Shown piece by piece: positions 1 through 6,545 of a stretch of DNA of 6,545 nt. A model generated the notes under the pieces. The model did no database searches and was not told where the DNA came from. It saw nothing but the letters and a program-made list of their open reading frames with translations. Position numbers and translations under genes: made by a program. Each line of letters begins with the position of its first letter. Position 1 is the stretch's first letter. Origin of the DNA: an uncultured Collinsella sp. (lineage in GTDB: Bacteria; Actinomycetota; Coriobacteriia; Coriobacteriales; Coriobacteriaceae). The DNA is taken from positions 1 through 6,545 of the forward strand of contig CABUVB010000106.1 of assembly GCA_902494815.1 (NCBI GenBank). Direction: 5' to 3'.

Positions 1-600
1 CAGGTGCGCGGCGACGCGCGCGTGCTGCTTTCGGGCGAGCGCGTGGCGCTCAACTATCTGCAGCGTATGAGCGGTATCGCCACCTACACGCACAACATGG
101 CGGCGGCGCTCGAGGGTACCAAGACCGTGCTTGTCGACACGCGCAAGACCACGCCGGGCATGCGCGTGTTTGAGAAGGCGGCGGTCGAGATCGGCGGCGG
201 CAGCAACCACCGCTACAACCTGTCGACGGCTGTCATGCTCAAGGACAACCACATCGATGCCGCCGGTGGCGTGACGCGTGCGATCGAGATGGCGCGCGCC
301 CATGCGTCGTTTACCACGACGGTCGAGATTGAGTGCGAGAACCTGGACATGGTGCGCGAGGCTGTGGAGGCCGGCGCCGACATCATCATGTTCGACAACA
401 TGACCCACGACGATATGGCTGCCGCGATTGAGCTTATCGCCGGCCGCGCCAAGACCGAGTGCTCGGGCAACGTGGACGCCAGCAATATCCGCGCGCTCGC
501 CGACCTGGGCGTTGACTTTATTAGCTCGGGGGCGCTGACTCACTCTGCGCCGATTCTCGACCTCTCGCTTAAGCACCTGCGTCTGTTGGACGGTAAATAA
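1..600 (+). CDS. nadC: Nicotinate-nucleotide pyrophosphorylase (quinolinate phosphoribosyltransferase), 5'-truncated by window edge
   Basis: The reading frame is open from base 1 to the TAA at 598-600. It gives about 199 residues of an enzyme usually near 280, so roughly the first 80 residues lie outside the window. NadC converts quinolinate and PRPP to nicotinate mononucleotide, CO2 and pyrophosphate in de novo NAD synthesis in the cytosol. Family motifs appear in order: ERVALNYLQRMSGIAT, DTRKTTPGMR (136-165), GGGSNHRYNL with the NHR at 205-213, LKDNH ending at 252, VEIECEN, IIMFDNM and CSGNV...GVDFISSGALTHS. These carry the Arg, Lys, His and acidic residues known to bind quinolinate and PRPP in this family. 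No lesion is seen in the visible part. The stop codon overlaps the niaR start by one base, indicating one transcript. The promoter is outside the window. Confidence 0.96.
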   Translation, partial: QVRGDARVLLSGERVALNYLQRMSGIATYTHNMAAALEGTKTVLVDTRKTTPGMRVFEKAAVEIGGGSNHRYNLSTAVMLKDNHIDAAGGVTRAIEMARAHASFTTTVEIECENLDMVREAVEAGADIIMFDNMTHDDMAAAIELIAGRAKTECSGNVDASNIRALADLGVDFISSGALTHSAPILDLSLKHLRLLDGK

Positions 601-1145
601 TGGACGCCCGCGAGCGTCGCCGTGCCATCATGGCCGTGCTCGAGGGAGCCAAGGGACCCGTTTCGGGCAGCGCACTTGCCCGCGAGGTGGGTGTGAGCCG
701 CCAGATTGTCGTGCAAGACATCGCTCTGCTGCGCGCCGACGGGCACGATATCGTGGCGACCAACCGTGGTTATGTGCTGCAGGAGGCCCCCAGCAGCCCC
801 GCCGTGCCCACGCGCTTGGTCAAGGTTCGCCACAGCGTGGAGCAGGCGGGCGATGAGCTCACGAGTATCGTCGACGCCGGCGGCTCCGTGCTCAATGTGA
901 TCGTCAATCACCGCGTATACGGTAAGATCACGGCTGATCTGGACATCCGCAATCGCCGCGATGTCGAGCGCTATCTGCGCGATATCGAGAGCGGCAAGAG
1001 CTTTCCGCTGCTAACGGTGACCAGCGGCTACCACTTCCATCGCATTGCGGCGGAGGACGAACAGACCCTCGACGAGATCGAGGCGATGCTCAAGGAAAAA
1101 GGCTACCTTGCCGATTTAATGCCCTACGAGGATGATTTGTCCTAG
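600..1145 (+). CDS. niaR: NiaR-type niacin-responsive transcriptional repressor (HTH_11 + 3H domain)
   Basis: This 181-residue protein has an N-terminal winged helix-turn-helix (about residues 5-60, including SGSALAREVGVSRQIVVQDIALLR). A 3H domain follows (about 72-175), named after conserved histidines, seen here as RHS (H78), NHRVYG (H104) and GYHFHR (H145, H147). In the Thermotoga homologue TM1602 a metal is held by His/Glu ligands at nearly the same positions; H78, E86, H145 and H147 are the matching residues here, by my own alignment from memory. NiaR proteins bind nicotinic acid and repress genes for NAD synthesis and niacin uptake. Length is normal for the family (about 170-180). The ATG at 600 overlaps the nadC stop (TAATG), so translation is probably coupled, which supports a role in controlling its own NAD operon. 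The operator would lie upstream of the window and cannot be checked. Confidence 0.92.
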   Translation: MDARERRRAIMAVLEGAKGPVSGSALAREVGVSRQIVVQDIALLRADGHDIVATNRGYVLQEAPSSPAVPTRLVKVRHSVEQAGDELTSIVDAGGSVLNVIVNHRVYGKITADLDIRNRRDVERYLRDIESGKSFPLLTVTSGYHFHRIAAEDEQTLDEIEAMLKEKGYLADLMPYEDDLS

Positions 1146-1162
1146 TCGACGCCGCATCTATA

Positions 1163-1229
1163 AGTTGCGGTGAAATAGTTCCTAAAATCGGCATCCAAGA
1201 CATAAAACAGGAACTATTCCACCGCAACT
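1163..1229. repeat. 67-nt element with 21-bp near-perfect inverted repeats
   Basis: The left arm 1163-1183 and right arm 1209-1229 are reverse complements at 20 of 21 positions (one A/C mismatch), enclosing a 25-nt loop (1184-1208). It starts 17 nt after the niaR stop. No T tract follows, so it is not a classical terminator; a separate terminator lies 39 nt downstream. No flanking target-site duplication is evident. It may be a REP/MITE-like dispersed element, an mRNA 3'-end stabilising hairpin or a structured RNA; the sequence alone does not decide. Confidence 0.85.
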
Positions 1230-1267
1230 GCCAAGGGTCCCGCTCCAAATTAGCTGCCCACATATGC

Positions 1268-1307
1268 AAAAGGAGGCCTCCGCGGCGATGCGGAGGCCTC
1301 CTTTTTT
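1268..1307 (+). terminator. Rho-independent terminator of nadC-niaR, probably bidirectional
   Basis: A perfect 16-bp stem pairs 1268-1283 with 1290-1305 around a 6-nt loop (1284-1289), with a run of six T at 1302-1307. It lies between niaR and the converging ferredoxin gene. The A run at 1268-1271 reads as four T on the minus strand, so it can probably also end the ferredoxin transcript, less strongly. The GGAGGCCTCC in each arm is itself palindromic. Confidence 0.93.
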
Positions 1308-1346
1308 GTGCACGGTGTACTTTTGAGTGTGCAAGTGGGGGAGTTG

Positions 1347-1532
1347 TTACTCCTCGACGATCTCGGTGATCGCGCCGGCGGGGCAAGCGTCCTGGCAAGC
1401 GCCACAGGCGACGCAGGAGTCCTCGTCAGCGACGGTAGCGACGTCCTGGAGCTCCAGAACGCCAGCGGGGCAGGAGTCGACGCAAACGCCACAAGCGATG
1501 CACTCGTCGGCATCAATTACGGGATGAGCCAT
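1347..1532 (-). CDS. 2[4Fe-4S] clostridial-type ferredoxin
   Basis: This is a 61-residue small electron-transfer protein with two complete cluster motifs: CIACGVCVDSCP (C11, C14, C17, C21) and CVACGACQDACP (C40, C43, C46, C50). The two halves are internally repeated, as is typical of clostridial ferredoxins of about 55-62 residues. It is acidic (ends ITEIVEE), cytosolic, and would carry low-potential electrons in anaerobic metabolism; its partner enzymes cannot be told from the context. The start chosen is the ATG at 1532-1530 (MAHPVIDADEC). It has an AGAGAGG ribosome site at 1547-1541 with 8-nt spacing and gives the usual family length; the frame stays open upstream to 1598, but an ATG there would add 22 residues unlike the family. 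It stands alone, convergent with niaR and divergent from dnaK. Confidence 0.96.
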   Translation of the reverse strand: MAHPVIDADECIACGVCVDSCPAGVLELQDVATVADEDSCVACGACQDACPAGAITEIVEE

Positions 1533-1593
1533 GGTAGTTTCCTCTCTGTTGACCGACGCTACAGGCGATGCGCGCCGGTTTGATTCGGGCAAA

Positions 1594-1621
1594 AACATAC
1601 CACGGGAGCGACCGTTTGCAA
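1594..1621 (-). promoter_or_regulatory. Candidate sigma-70-type promoter for the ferredoxin gene
   Basis: Reading the minus strand, TTGCAA (1621-1616) and TATGTT (1599-1594) are 16 nt apart, each matching 4 of 6 consensus bases. This would place the transcription start near 1587, about 55 nt before the ATG. It is a plausible match by eye only. Confidence 0.35.
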
Positions 1622-1741
1622 TACCCTCTGGCCGGCATCTTCATACCGTTCGCCGAGTATGCCAAGGTTTACTAAAAAACGCGCAGGTGGGGCCGTTGAG
1701 CTGCATAAATGTTAGCTAAAGGTGACTTGAAATATAGGGCG

Positions 1742-1927
1742 ATTGAGCGTGCTTGCGGAAACCGCATCCCATTATTTTGTCGAAAAACGGGTTGCAGTTT
1801 CCGGTTAGGCCCGCTAGCGGAAAATGCGAGCCGGTATCAGCTCTCAAAACGGGATACGGTTTCCGGTTGAGCCTTCAGACGGAAACTGCGACCCGGAATC
1901 CACGCTCAAACCGGGATGAGCTTTCCG
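1742..1927. repeat. Array of three 48-nt imperfect hairpin units in exact 62-nt register
   Basis: Units lie at 1756-1803, 1818-1865 and 1880-1927. Each begins CGGAAA and ends TTTCCG, is exactly 48 nt long, and is separated from the next by a 14-nt spacer. Units 2 and 3 agree at about 38 of 48 positions, units 1 and 2 at about 32. The inner arms are also partly complementary (for example CGGAAACTGCGACCCGG facing CCGGGATGAGCTTTCCG in unit 3), so each unit can fold as a hairpin. The spacers are also related to the sequence before unit 1 (ATTGAGC, GTTAGGC, GTTGAGC). Divergence between units points to an old duplication under some constraint. Function is unknown; it is not a CRISPR array. Confidence 0.8.
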
Positions 1928-2054
1928 CAAGACGGCCCCCAGGCACCCCCGGACGCAAACCTCAGCCATCTCTACATAGATCTCAATAGATTTGCCGAGA
2001 ACTCATTCAGCGCATCTACCTGCGCATTTAAGAACCTAAACTCTCAGCAATAAG

Positions 2055-2111
2055 AAATCTTATATGAATTGACTTAGATTTTGTATATTCCGGCCCATAA
2101 GGGGATACACT
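2055..2111 (+). promoter_or_regulatory. Probable dnaK operon promoter/operator region
   Basis: This is the most AT-rich stretch of the window. It contains TTGACT (2069-2074, a good -35 match), TATATT (2084-2089) and TACACT (2106-2111, with TTGTAT at 2081-2086 as a 19-nt spaced partner), but no -35/-10 pair has ideal spacing. An imperfect inverted repeat, AAATCT at 2055-2060 facing AGATTT at 2076-2081, overlaps the TTGACT and could be an operator. The HspR consensus HAIR (CTTGAGT-N7-ACTCAAG) and CIRCE are not seen. Confidence 0.4.
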
Positions 2112-2133
2112 ACATCCTGAAAGACAAGCCGAA

Positions 2134-2163
2134 GCGCCGCGCGACAGATCGTCGAGGCGGCGC
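2134..2163 (+). promoter_or_regulatory. GC-rich hairpin in dnaK 5' untranslated region
   Basis: GCGCCGC (2134-2140) pairs with GCGGCGC (2157-2163), and inside it CGAC (2142-2145) pairs with GTCG (2151-2154) around a 5-nt loop AGATC. It ends 13 nt before the ribosome site AGAGGG (2177-2182; 8 nt from the ATG), so it does not cover it. A role in mRNA stability or leader processing is possible but unproven; no T tract follows. Confidence 0.6.
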
Positions 2164-2190
2164 GAACGCAAAAGAGAGAGGGAATTTCTA

Positions 2191-4083
<1,893 letters not shown>

Positions 4084-4085
4084 TC

Positions 4086-4928
4086 ATGTCCGCCCGTAAA
4101 GCTCGCACGGAGGCGGCTGCCGCTGGCGCCGCCCCCGTTGACTCTGAGGAGAAGGACGTGAAGATTCCCGTAGAGGCCGTCGACGATACTGAGGCCAACG
4201 AGGCCGAGGCCGCCGAGGCTGCCGAGAACCAGGTAGAGGATTCCAACAAGGAGGCGACGATGACCGAGGACGAGATGGTGGAAGCTGCTATCCGCGCCGG
4301 TGAGGAAGCCGCCGACAACGACTTTAAGCTCAAGTTCGAGCAGGCCCAAAAGGAGCTCGCCGACGTGCGCAGCGAGCTCGATGCTGCGGCAGAGGCTCAG
4401 AAGGCCGCAGAGGACAAGGCAAAGGACGCCACCGAGCGCACCGCCCGTCTGCAGGCCGACTGGGAGAACTTCCGTCGCCGCACCGCCAATGAGCGTATCG
4501 CCGAGCGCGAGCGCGCGACCGAGAAGCTTGTCACCGCGCTGTTGCCGGTGATCGACGATATCGAGCGCGCGATTGACCATGCCCGCAGTCAAGAGCTTTC
4601 CGACGACTTTAAGCAGTTCGTCGATGGCGTTGACGCGGTACATGCCAAGCTGCTCGACGTGTTCGCGCACGAGGGCGTTGAGCCCATCGACCCCAAGGGC
4701 GAGGCGTTCGATCCGCTCGAGCATCAGGCTGTGGGTCGCGTCGAGGACGCATCGCAGTACGACGAGACCGTCAACGATGTGTACCAGAAGGGCTACCGCA
4801 TGGCGGATCGCATCCTGCGTTCCGCGATGGTGACGGTGACCTACGGTGGCGAGAAGCGCCCCGCACCGGAGCCCGAAGCGGCGCCCGAGGATGCTACGGC
4901 CGATACGGTCGAGAGCACCGAGGAGTAA
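4086..4928 (+). CDS. grpE: Nucleotide exchange factor GrpE
   Basis: This is a 280-residue homologue of GrpE, which releases ADP from DnaK and so resets the chaperone cycle; the homodimer acts in the cytosol and can serve as a thermosensor. The first about 80 residues are low-complexity and acidic (rich in Ala, Glu, Asp), followed by a long helix/coiled coil (about 80-140). The conserved core includes LQADWENFRRRTANER (122-137), LLPVIDDIERAIDHA and the C-terminal beta domain HEGVEPIDPKGEAFDPLEHQAVGRV...GYRMADRILRSAMVTV. It is long for the family (E. coli 197 residues), owing to the N-terminal extension. The ATG at 4086 follows the dnaK stop by 2 nt, with GAGGA (4072-4076) inside dnaK as ribosome site. 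An in-frame ATG at 4260 has a stronger site and would give 222 residues, so either or both starts may be used. Confidence 0.97.
   Translation: MSARKARTEAAAAGAAPVDSEEKDVKIPVEAVDDTEANEAEAAEAAENQVEDSNKEATMTEDEMVEAAIRAGEEAADNDFKLKFEQAQKELADVRSELDAAAEAQKAAEDKAKDATERTARLQADWENFRRRTANERIAERERATEKLVTALLPVIDDIERAIDHARSQELSDDFKQFVDGVDAVHAKLLDVFAHEGVEPIDPKGEAFDPLEHQAVGRVEDASQYDETVNDVYQKGYRMADRILRSAMVTVTYGGEKRPAPEPEAAPEDATADTVESTEE
4248..4262 (+). promoter_or_regulatory. Internal ribosome binding site with in-frame ATG inside grpE
   Basis: AAGGAGG (4248-4254), a full Shine-Dalgarno match, stands 5 nt before an ATG (4260-4262) that is codon 59 of grpE. Initiation here would make a 222-residue GrpE beginning MTEDEMVEAAIRAGEEA, which keeps the coiled coil and core and loses only the acidic extension. 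AAG-GAG also simply encodes Lys-Glu, so the match could be chance. Confidence 0.5.
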
Positions 4929-4933
4929 TTGAG

Positions 4934-4964
4934 AAGGGCCCCGGGGCAACACCCGGGGCCCTTT
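4934..4964 (+). terminator. GC-rich hairpin between grpE and dnaJ (terminator or attenuator)
   Basis: A perfect 12-bp stem pairs 4934-4945 with 4952-4963 around the 6-nt loop GCAACA. Only TTT (4962-4964) follows before a C, so termination is likely partial. It starts 6 nt after the grpE stop and could lower dnaJ and hspR expression relative to dnaK-grpE, or protect the upstream message end. Confidence 0.7.
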
Positions 4965-5036
4965 CTGGCCTAGTGCCATATGAAAGCATGAGCCGTCGTC
5001 TGCATGGGCGGCGGACGTAACAGGAGAGGAGCTACG

Positions 5037-6002
5037 ATGGCTGCAGGCAAAACCTTCTATGACATCCTGGGCGTATCCAAGAGCGCCTCCGACAAAGAGA
5101 TCAAGAGCGCGTTTCGCAAGCTCGCGCAAAAATATCACCCCGATGCCGGCGGCGACGAGGCCAAGTTTAAGGAGATCAGCGAGGCCTATGAGACGCTTTC
5201 GGACGAGAAGAAGCGCAAAGAGTACGACCAGATGCTCATGTTTGGCGGCATGCCGGGCGCAGGCGGCGCGTATGGCGGCGGCTACGGTGCCGGCGCGGGT
5301 GCCAGCGGCTGGGGCGACATCTTCGACAGCATCTTTAGCGGCAACGGCGCCTGGGGCAGCGATTGGGGCTCGGGCTTTGCCGGGGCTGCGGGCGCTGCCG
5401 GTGCCGGCGCTGGCCGCAGCCGTGCTCGCAAGGGCGGCGACCTGTCGCTGACCGTCGATGTGACGGCCGAGGACGCGTTTCGCGGTGTGACGCACAAGGT
5501 CACCTACCGCATTCCCTCGACGGGCGAGCAGCAGACCATTACGGTCTCGGTGCCTGCGGGTGCGGTCGACGGCGGCAAGCTGCGCTACAAGCGTCGCGGC
5601 GAGTATGGCGTTGCCGGCGGCGAGCGCGGCGACCTGGTCGTGACCACGCACGTGGAGGAGCATCCGCTGTTTAAGCGTAAAGGTGCCGACGTGACCATGG
5701 AGGTACCGGTCTCGGTCTATGAGGCGGCGCTCGGCTGCACGGTGGACGTGCCGACGCCCGGCGGTGCGACGGTTCGTCTGAAGGTGCCCGCGGGTACCCA
5801 GACGGGCAAGAAGTTCCGCTTTAAGGAAATGGGGGCGCCCGACGTTAAGCACCGTGGCCGCACGGGCGCGCTGCTCGTCGAGATCAAGGTGCAGGTCCCC
5901 ACGAACCTATCCGATGACGAGCGCGATGCCATGACCAAGCTGCGCGAGGCCGACACGCGCGATTATCGCGAGAAGGTCAACCGTTACAAGGCGACGTACT
6001 AG
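5037..6002 (+). CDS. dnaJ: Class B (zinc-finger-less) J-domain co-chaperone DnaJ/CbpA-like
   Basis: This 321-residue Hsp40 stimulates DnaK ATPase activity and delivers clients. The J domain occupies residues about 6-65, with the catalytic HPD at 34-36. A Gly/Ala-rich linker (about 70-132) includes DIFDSIF (94-100), a motif typical of DnaJ G/F regions. The two beta C-terminal client-binding domains follow (about 133-305: [67 protein letters not shown]). The CxxCxGxG zinc finger of class A DnaJ is absent and only one cysteine is present. The ATG at 5037 is preferred because a strong ribosome site (AGGAGAGGAG, 5022-5031) lies 5 nt upstream; an in-frame ATG at 5004 would add 11 residues encoded across that site. 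It is separated from grpE by 108 nt containing a hairpin. The operon position makes it the main DnaK partner, though another DnaJ may exist elsewhere. Confidence 0.95.
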   Translation: MAAGKTFYDILGVSKSASDKEIKSAFRKLAQKYHPDAGGDEAKFKEISEAYETLSDEKKRKEYDQMLMFGGMPGAGGAYGGGYGAGAGASGWGDIFDSIFSGNGAWGSDWGSGFAGAAGAAGAGAGRSRARKGGDLSLTVDVTAEDAFRGVTHKVTYRIPSTGEQQTITVSVPAGAVDGGKLRYKRRGEYGVAGGERGDLVVTTHVEEHPLFKRKGADVTMEVPVSVYEAALGCTVDVPTPGGATVRLKVPAGTQTGKKFRFKEMGAPDVKHRGRTGALLVEIKVQVPTNLSDDERDAMTKLREADTRDYREKVNRYKATY

Positions 6003-6074
6003 GGCGGTCGTGGCGCACACCCGCGCCCGCGGGCTTATGATGGACGATAACGAGACGGAAAGGGGTCAGGTAGC

Positions 6075-6491
6075 ATGGCCGAGGACAATAGGAATAAACC
6101 GCTGTACATGATCAGCGTGGCGGCCGAGCTGACCGGCATGCACCCGCAGACTCTGCGCGTCTACGAGTCCAAGGGCTTGGTGAACCCCCAGCGCTCGGGC
6201 GGCAACACGCGTCTGTATTCGCGTGCCGATATCGAGCGCCTGGAGCTCATCAACCAACTGACCGACGAGGGCATCAACCTCGCCGGCGTGGTGCGCATCC
6301 TCGATATGAAGGAGCGTGCCGAGGAGCGCGAGCGCGAGAACGAGAAGCTCCGCGCCCGCGTACGCCAGCTCGAAGATGAGCTGCACGAGTACAAGATGCA
6401 AAAGAAGATCACCGCCCTGGCCCCGCGCGACGGCTCAGTTAACCCCGAGCAAGTCATGCGCAAGCTGCTGGGCGCCGGCGGGGATTTGTAG
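6075..6491 (+). CDS. hspR: MerR-family heat-shock repressor HspR
   Basis: This 138-residue DNA-binding repressor has an N-terminal MerR winged-helix (about 10-78): YMISVAAELTGMHPQTLRVYESKGLVNP is the hallmark HspR recognition region, followed by GGNTRLYSRADIERL and the DEGINLAGVVRIL segment. A charged coiled coil (about 77-110, rich in Glu and Arg) should mediate dimerisation, and a short tail follows. No cysteines occur, so it is not a metal-sensing MerR. In Streptomyces and Mycobacterium, HspR represses the dnaK operon and clpB at HAIR sites, with DnaK as co-repressor; the same feedback is inferred here. It lies 72 nt after dnaJ. The start at 6075 follows AAAGGGG (6058-6064) and a nearer AGG (6068-6070), neither ideally placed. 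TATGAT at 6036-6041 resembles a -10 box but no good -35 was found, so a separate promoter is uncertain. Confidence 0.95.
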   Translation: MAEDNRNKPLYMISVAAELTGMHPQTLRVYESKGLVNPQRSGGNTRLYSRADIERLELINQLTDEGINLAGVVRILDMKERAEERERENEKLRARVRQLEDELHEYKMQKKITALAPRDGSVNPEQVMRKLLGAGGDL

Positions 6492-6518
6492 TTACGCGGT
6501 TTTACCAAACCGCGTAAC
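6491..6518 (+). terminator. Hairpin after hspR, likely end of the heat-shock operon
   Basis: A perfect 12-bp stem pairs 6491-6502 with 6507-6518 around the 4-nt loop TACC. It begins in the last base of the hspR stop codon. No T tract follows on the + strand, so it is a terminator of the tail-less kind, or an mRNA-end stabiliser, or an operator for a gene beyond the window. The final 27 bases show nothing recognisable. Confidence 0.6.
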
Positions 6519-6545
6519 GGGCCGACGCTGCTCGACGTCCAGAGC

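Larger units (their letters stand above)
1533..2190. other. 658-nt gene-free region between ferredoxin and dnaK start codons
   Basis: No credible coding region is seen on either strand; short open frames here lack ribosome sites and protein-like composition. From left to right it holds the ferredoxin leader and candidate promoter (to about 1621), an unremarkable stretch (1622-1741), the three-unit hairpin array (1742-1927), a short stretch with no clear structure (1928-2050), an AT-rich dnaK promoter region (about 2050-2111) and the dnaK leader with a GC-rich hairpin (2134-2163). Two weak inverted or direct motifs were also seen: TTGAGCT at 1696-1702 facing AGCTAAA at 1714-1720, and GCGCAT repeated at 2010 and 2022. 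Confidence 0.8.

Noticed and set aside
1533..1598. 22-residue N-terminal extension of the ferredoxin
   Set aside because: The ATG at 1532 has a good ribosome site and gives the standard ferredoxin length; the proposed -10 box would overlap the upstream ATG.
1742..1927. CRISPR array
   Set aside because: Repeats are only 67-79% alike, are internally palindromic, the 14-nt spacers are too short and are themselves related, and no cas gene is nearby.
1753..1989. 78-codon open frame across the hairpin array
   Set aside because: It coincides with the non-coding repeats, has no ribosome site, and its repeated peptide pattern merely follows the DNA repeat.
2040..2190. CIRCE element (HrcA operator) at dnaK
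   Set aside because: No TTAGCACTC-N9-GAGTGCTAA-like repeat is present; the operon encodes HspR instead.
5004..5036. Upstream in-frame ATG for dnaJ
   Set aside because: The added 11 residues (starting [11 protein letters not shown]) are encoded over the strong ribosome site of the ATG at 5037, and J-domain proteins normally start right before the KTFYDILGV segment.
6003..6074. Separate hspR promoter with TATGAT at 6036-6041
   Set aside because: The -10-like box is good, but no -35-like sequence lies at 16-18 nt. The short CCCGCG/CGCGGG palindrome at 6020-6033 has too small a loop to be a clear hairpin.

Overview
The window is a GC-rich bacterial chromosomal segment, with an AT-richer stretch only around the dnaK promoter. 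The order dnaK-grpE-dnaJ-hspR, with a MerR-type HspR repressor and no visible CIRCE/HrcA element, is the actinobacterial form of the heat-shock operon. The divergent protein sequences, the 2[4Fe-4S] clostridial-type ferredoxin and a DnaK with an unusual insert suggest an anaerobic actinobacterium of the class Coriobacteriia, possibly Collinsella-like. That assignment is an inference from gene content, not a database match.

Left part (1-1145, + strand): the C-terminal two thirds of nadC (quinolinate phosphoribosyltransferase, NAD biosynthesis) runs into niaR, a niacin-sensing repressor with an HTH domain and a 3H domain. Stop and start codons overlap by one base, so enzyme and regulator are translationally coupled at the end of a NAD operon whose start lies outside the window.

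Middle (1146-2190): just after niaR lies a 67-nt element made of near-perfect 21-bp inverted repeats, followed by a 16-bp terminator hairpin shared with a converging 61-aa ferredoxin gene on the minus strand. The 658-nt gene-free stretch between the ferredoxin and dnaK start codons holds a likely ferredoxin promoter, a striking array of three 48-nt imperfect hairpins in exact 62-nt register, an AT-rich dnaK promoter region and a strong 5'-UTR hairpin.

Right part (2191-6545, + strand): dnaK, grpE (2-nt gap), a GC-rich hairpin with a short T tract, dnaJ (class B, no zinc finger), and hspR, closed by a perfect 12-bp hairpin. DnaK folds clients, DnaJ delivers them and stimulates ATP hydrolysis, GrpE exchanges nucleotide, and HspR is expected to repress the operon, in known systems with DnaK as co-repressor. 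Points worth a second look are the hairpin array upstream of dnaK, the 67-nt inverted-repeat element, the 22-residue DnaK insert normally linked to Gram-negative bacteria, a possible second internal start in grpE, and the lack of a recognisable HAIR operator. No CRISPR array, tRNA, rRNA or transposase gene is seen.
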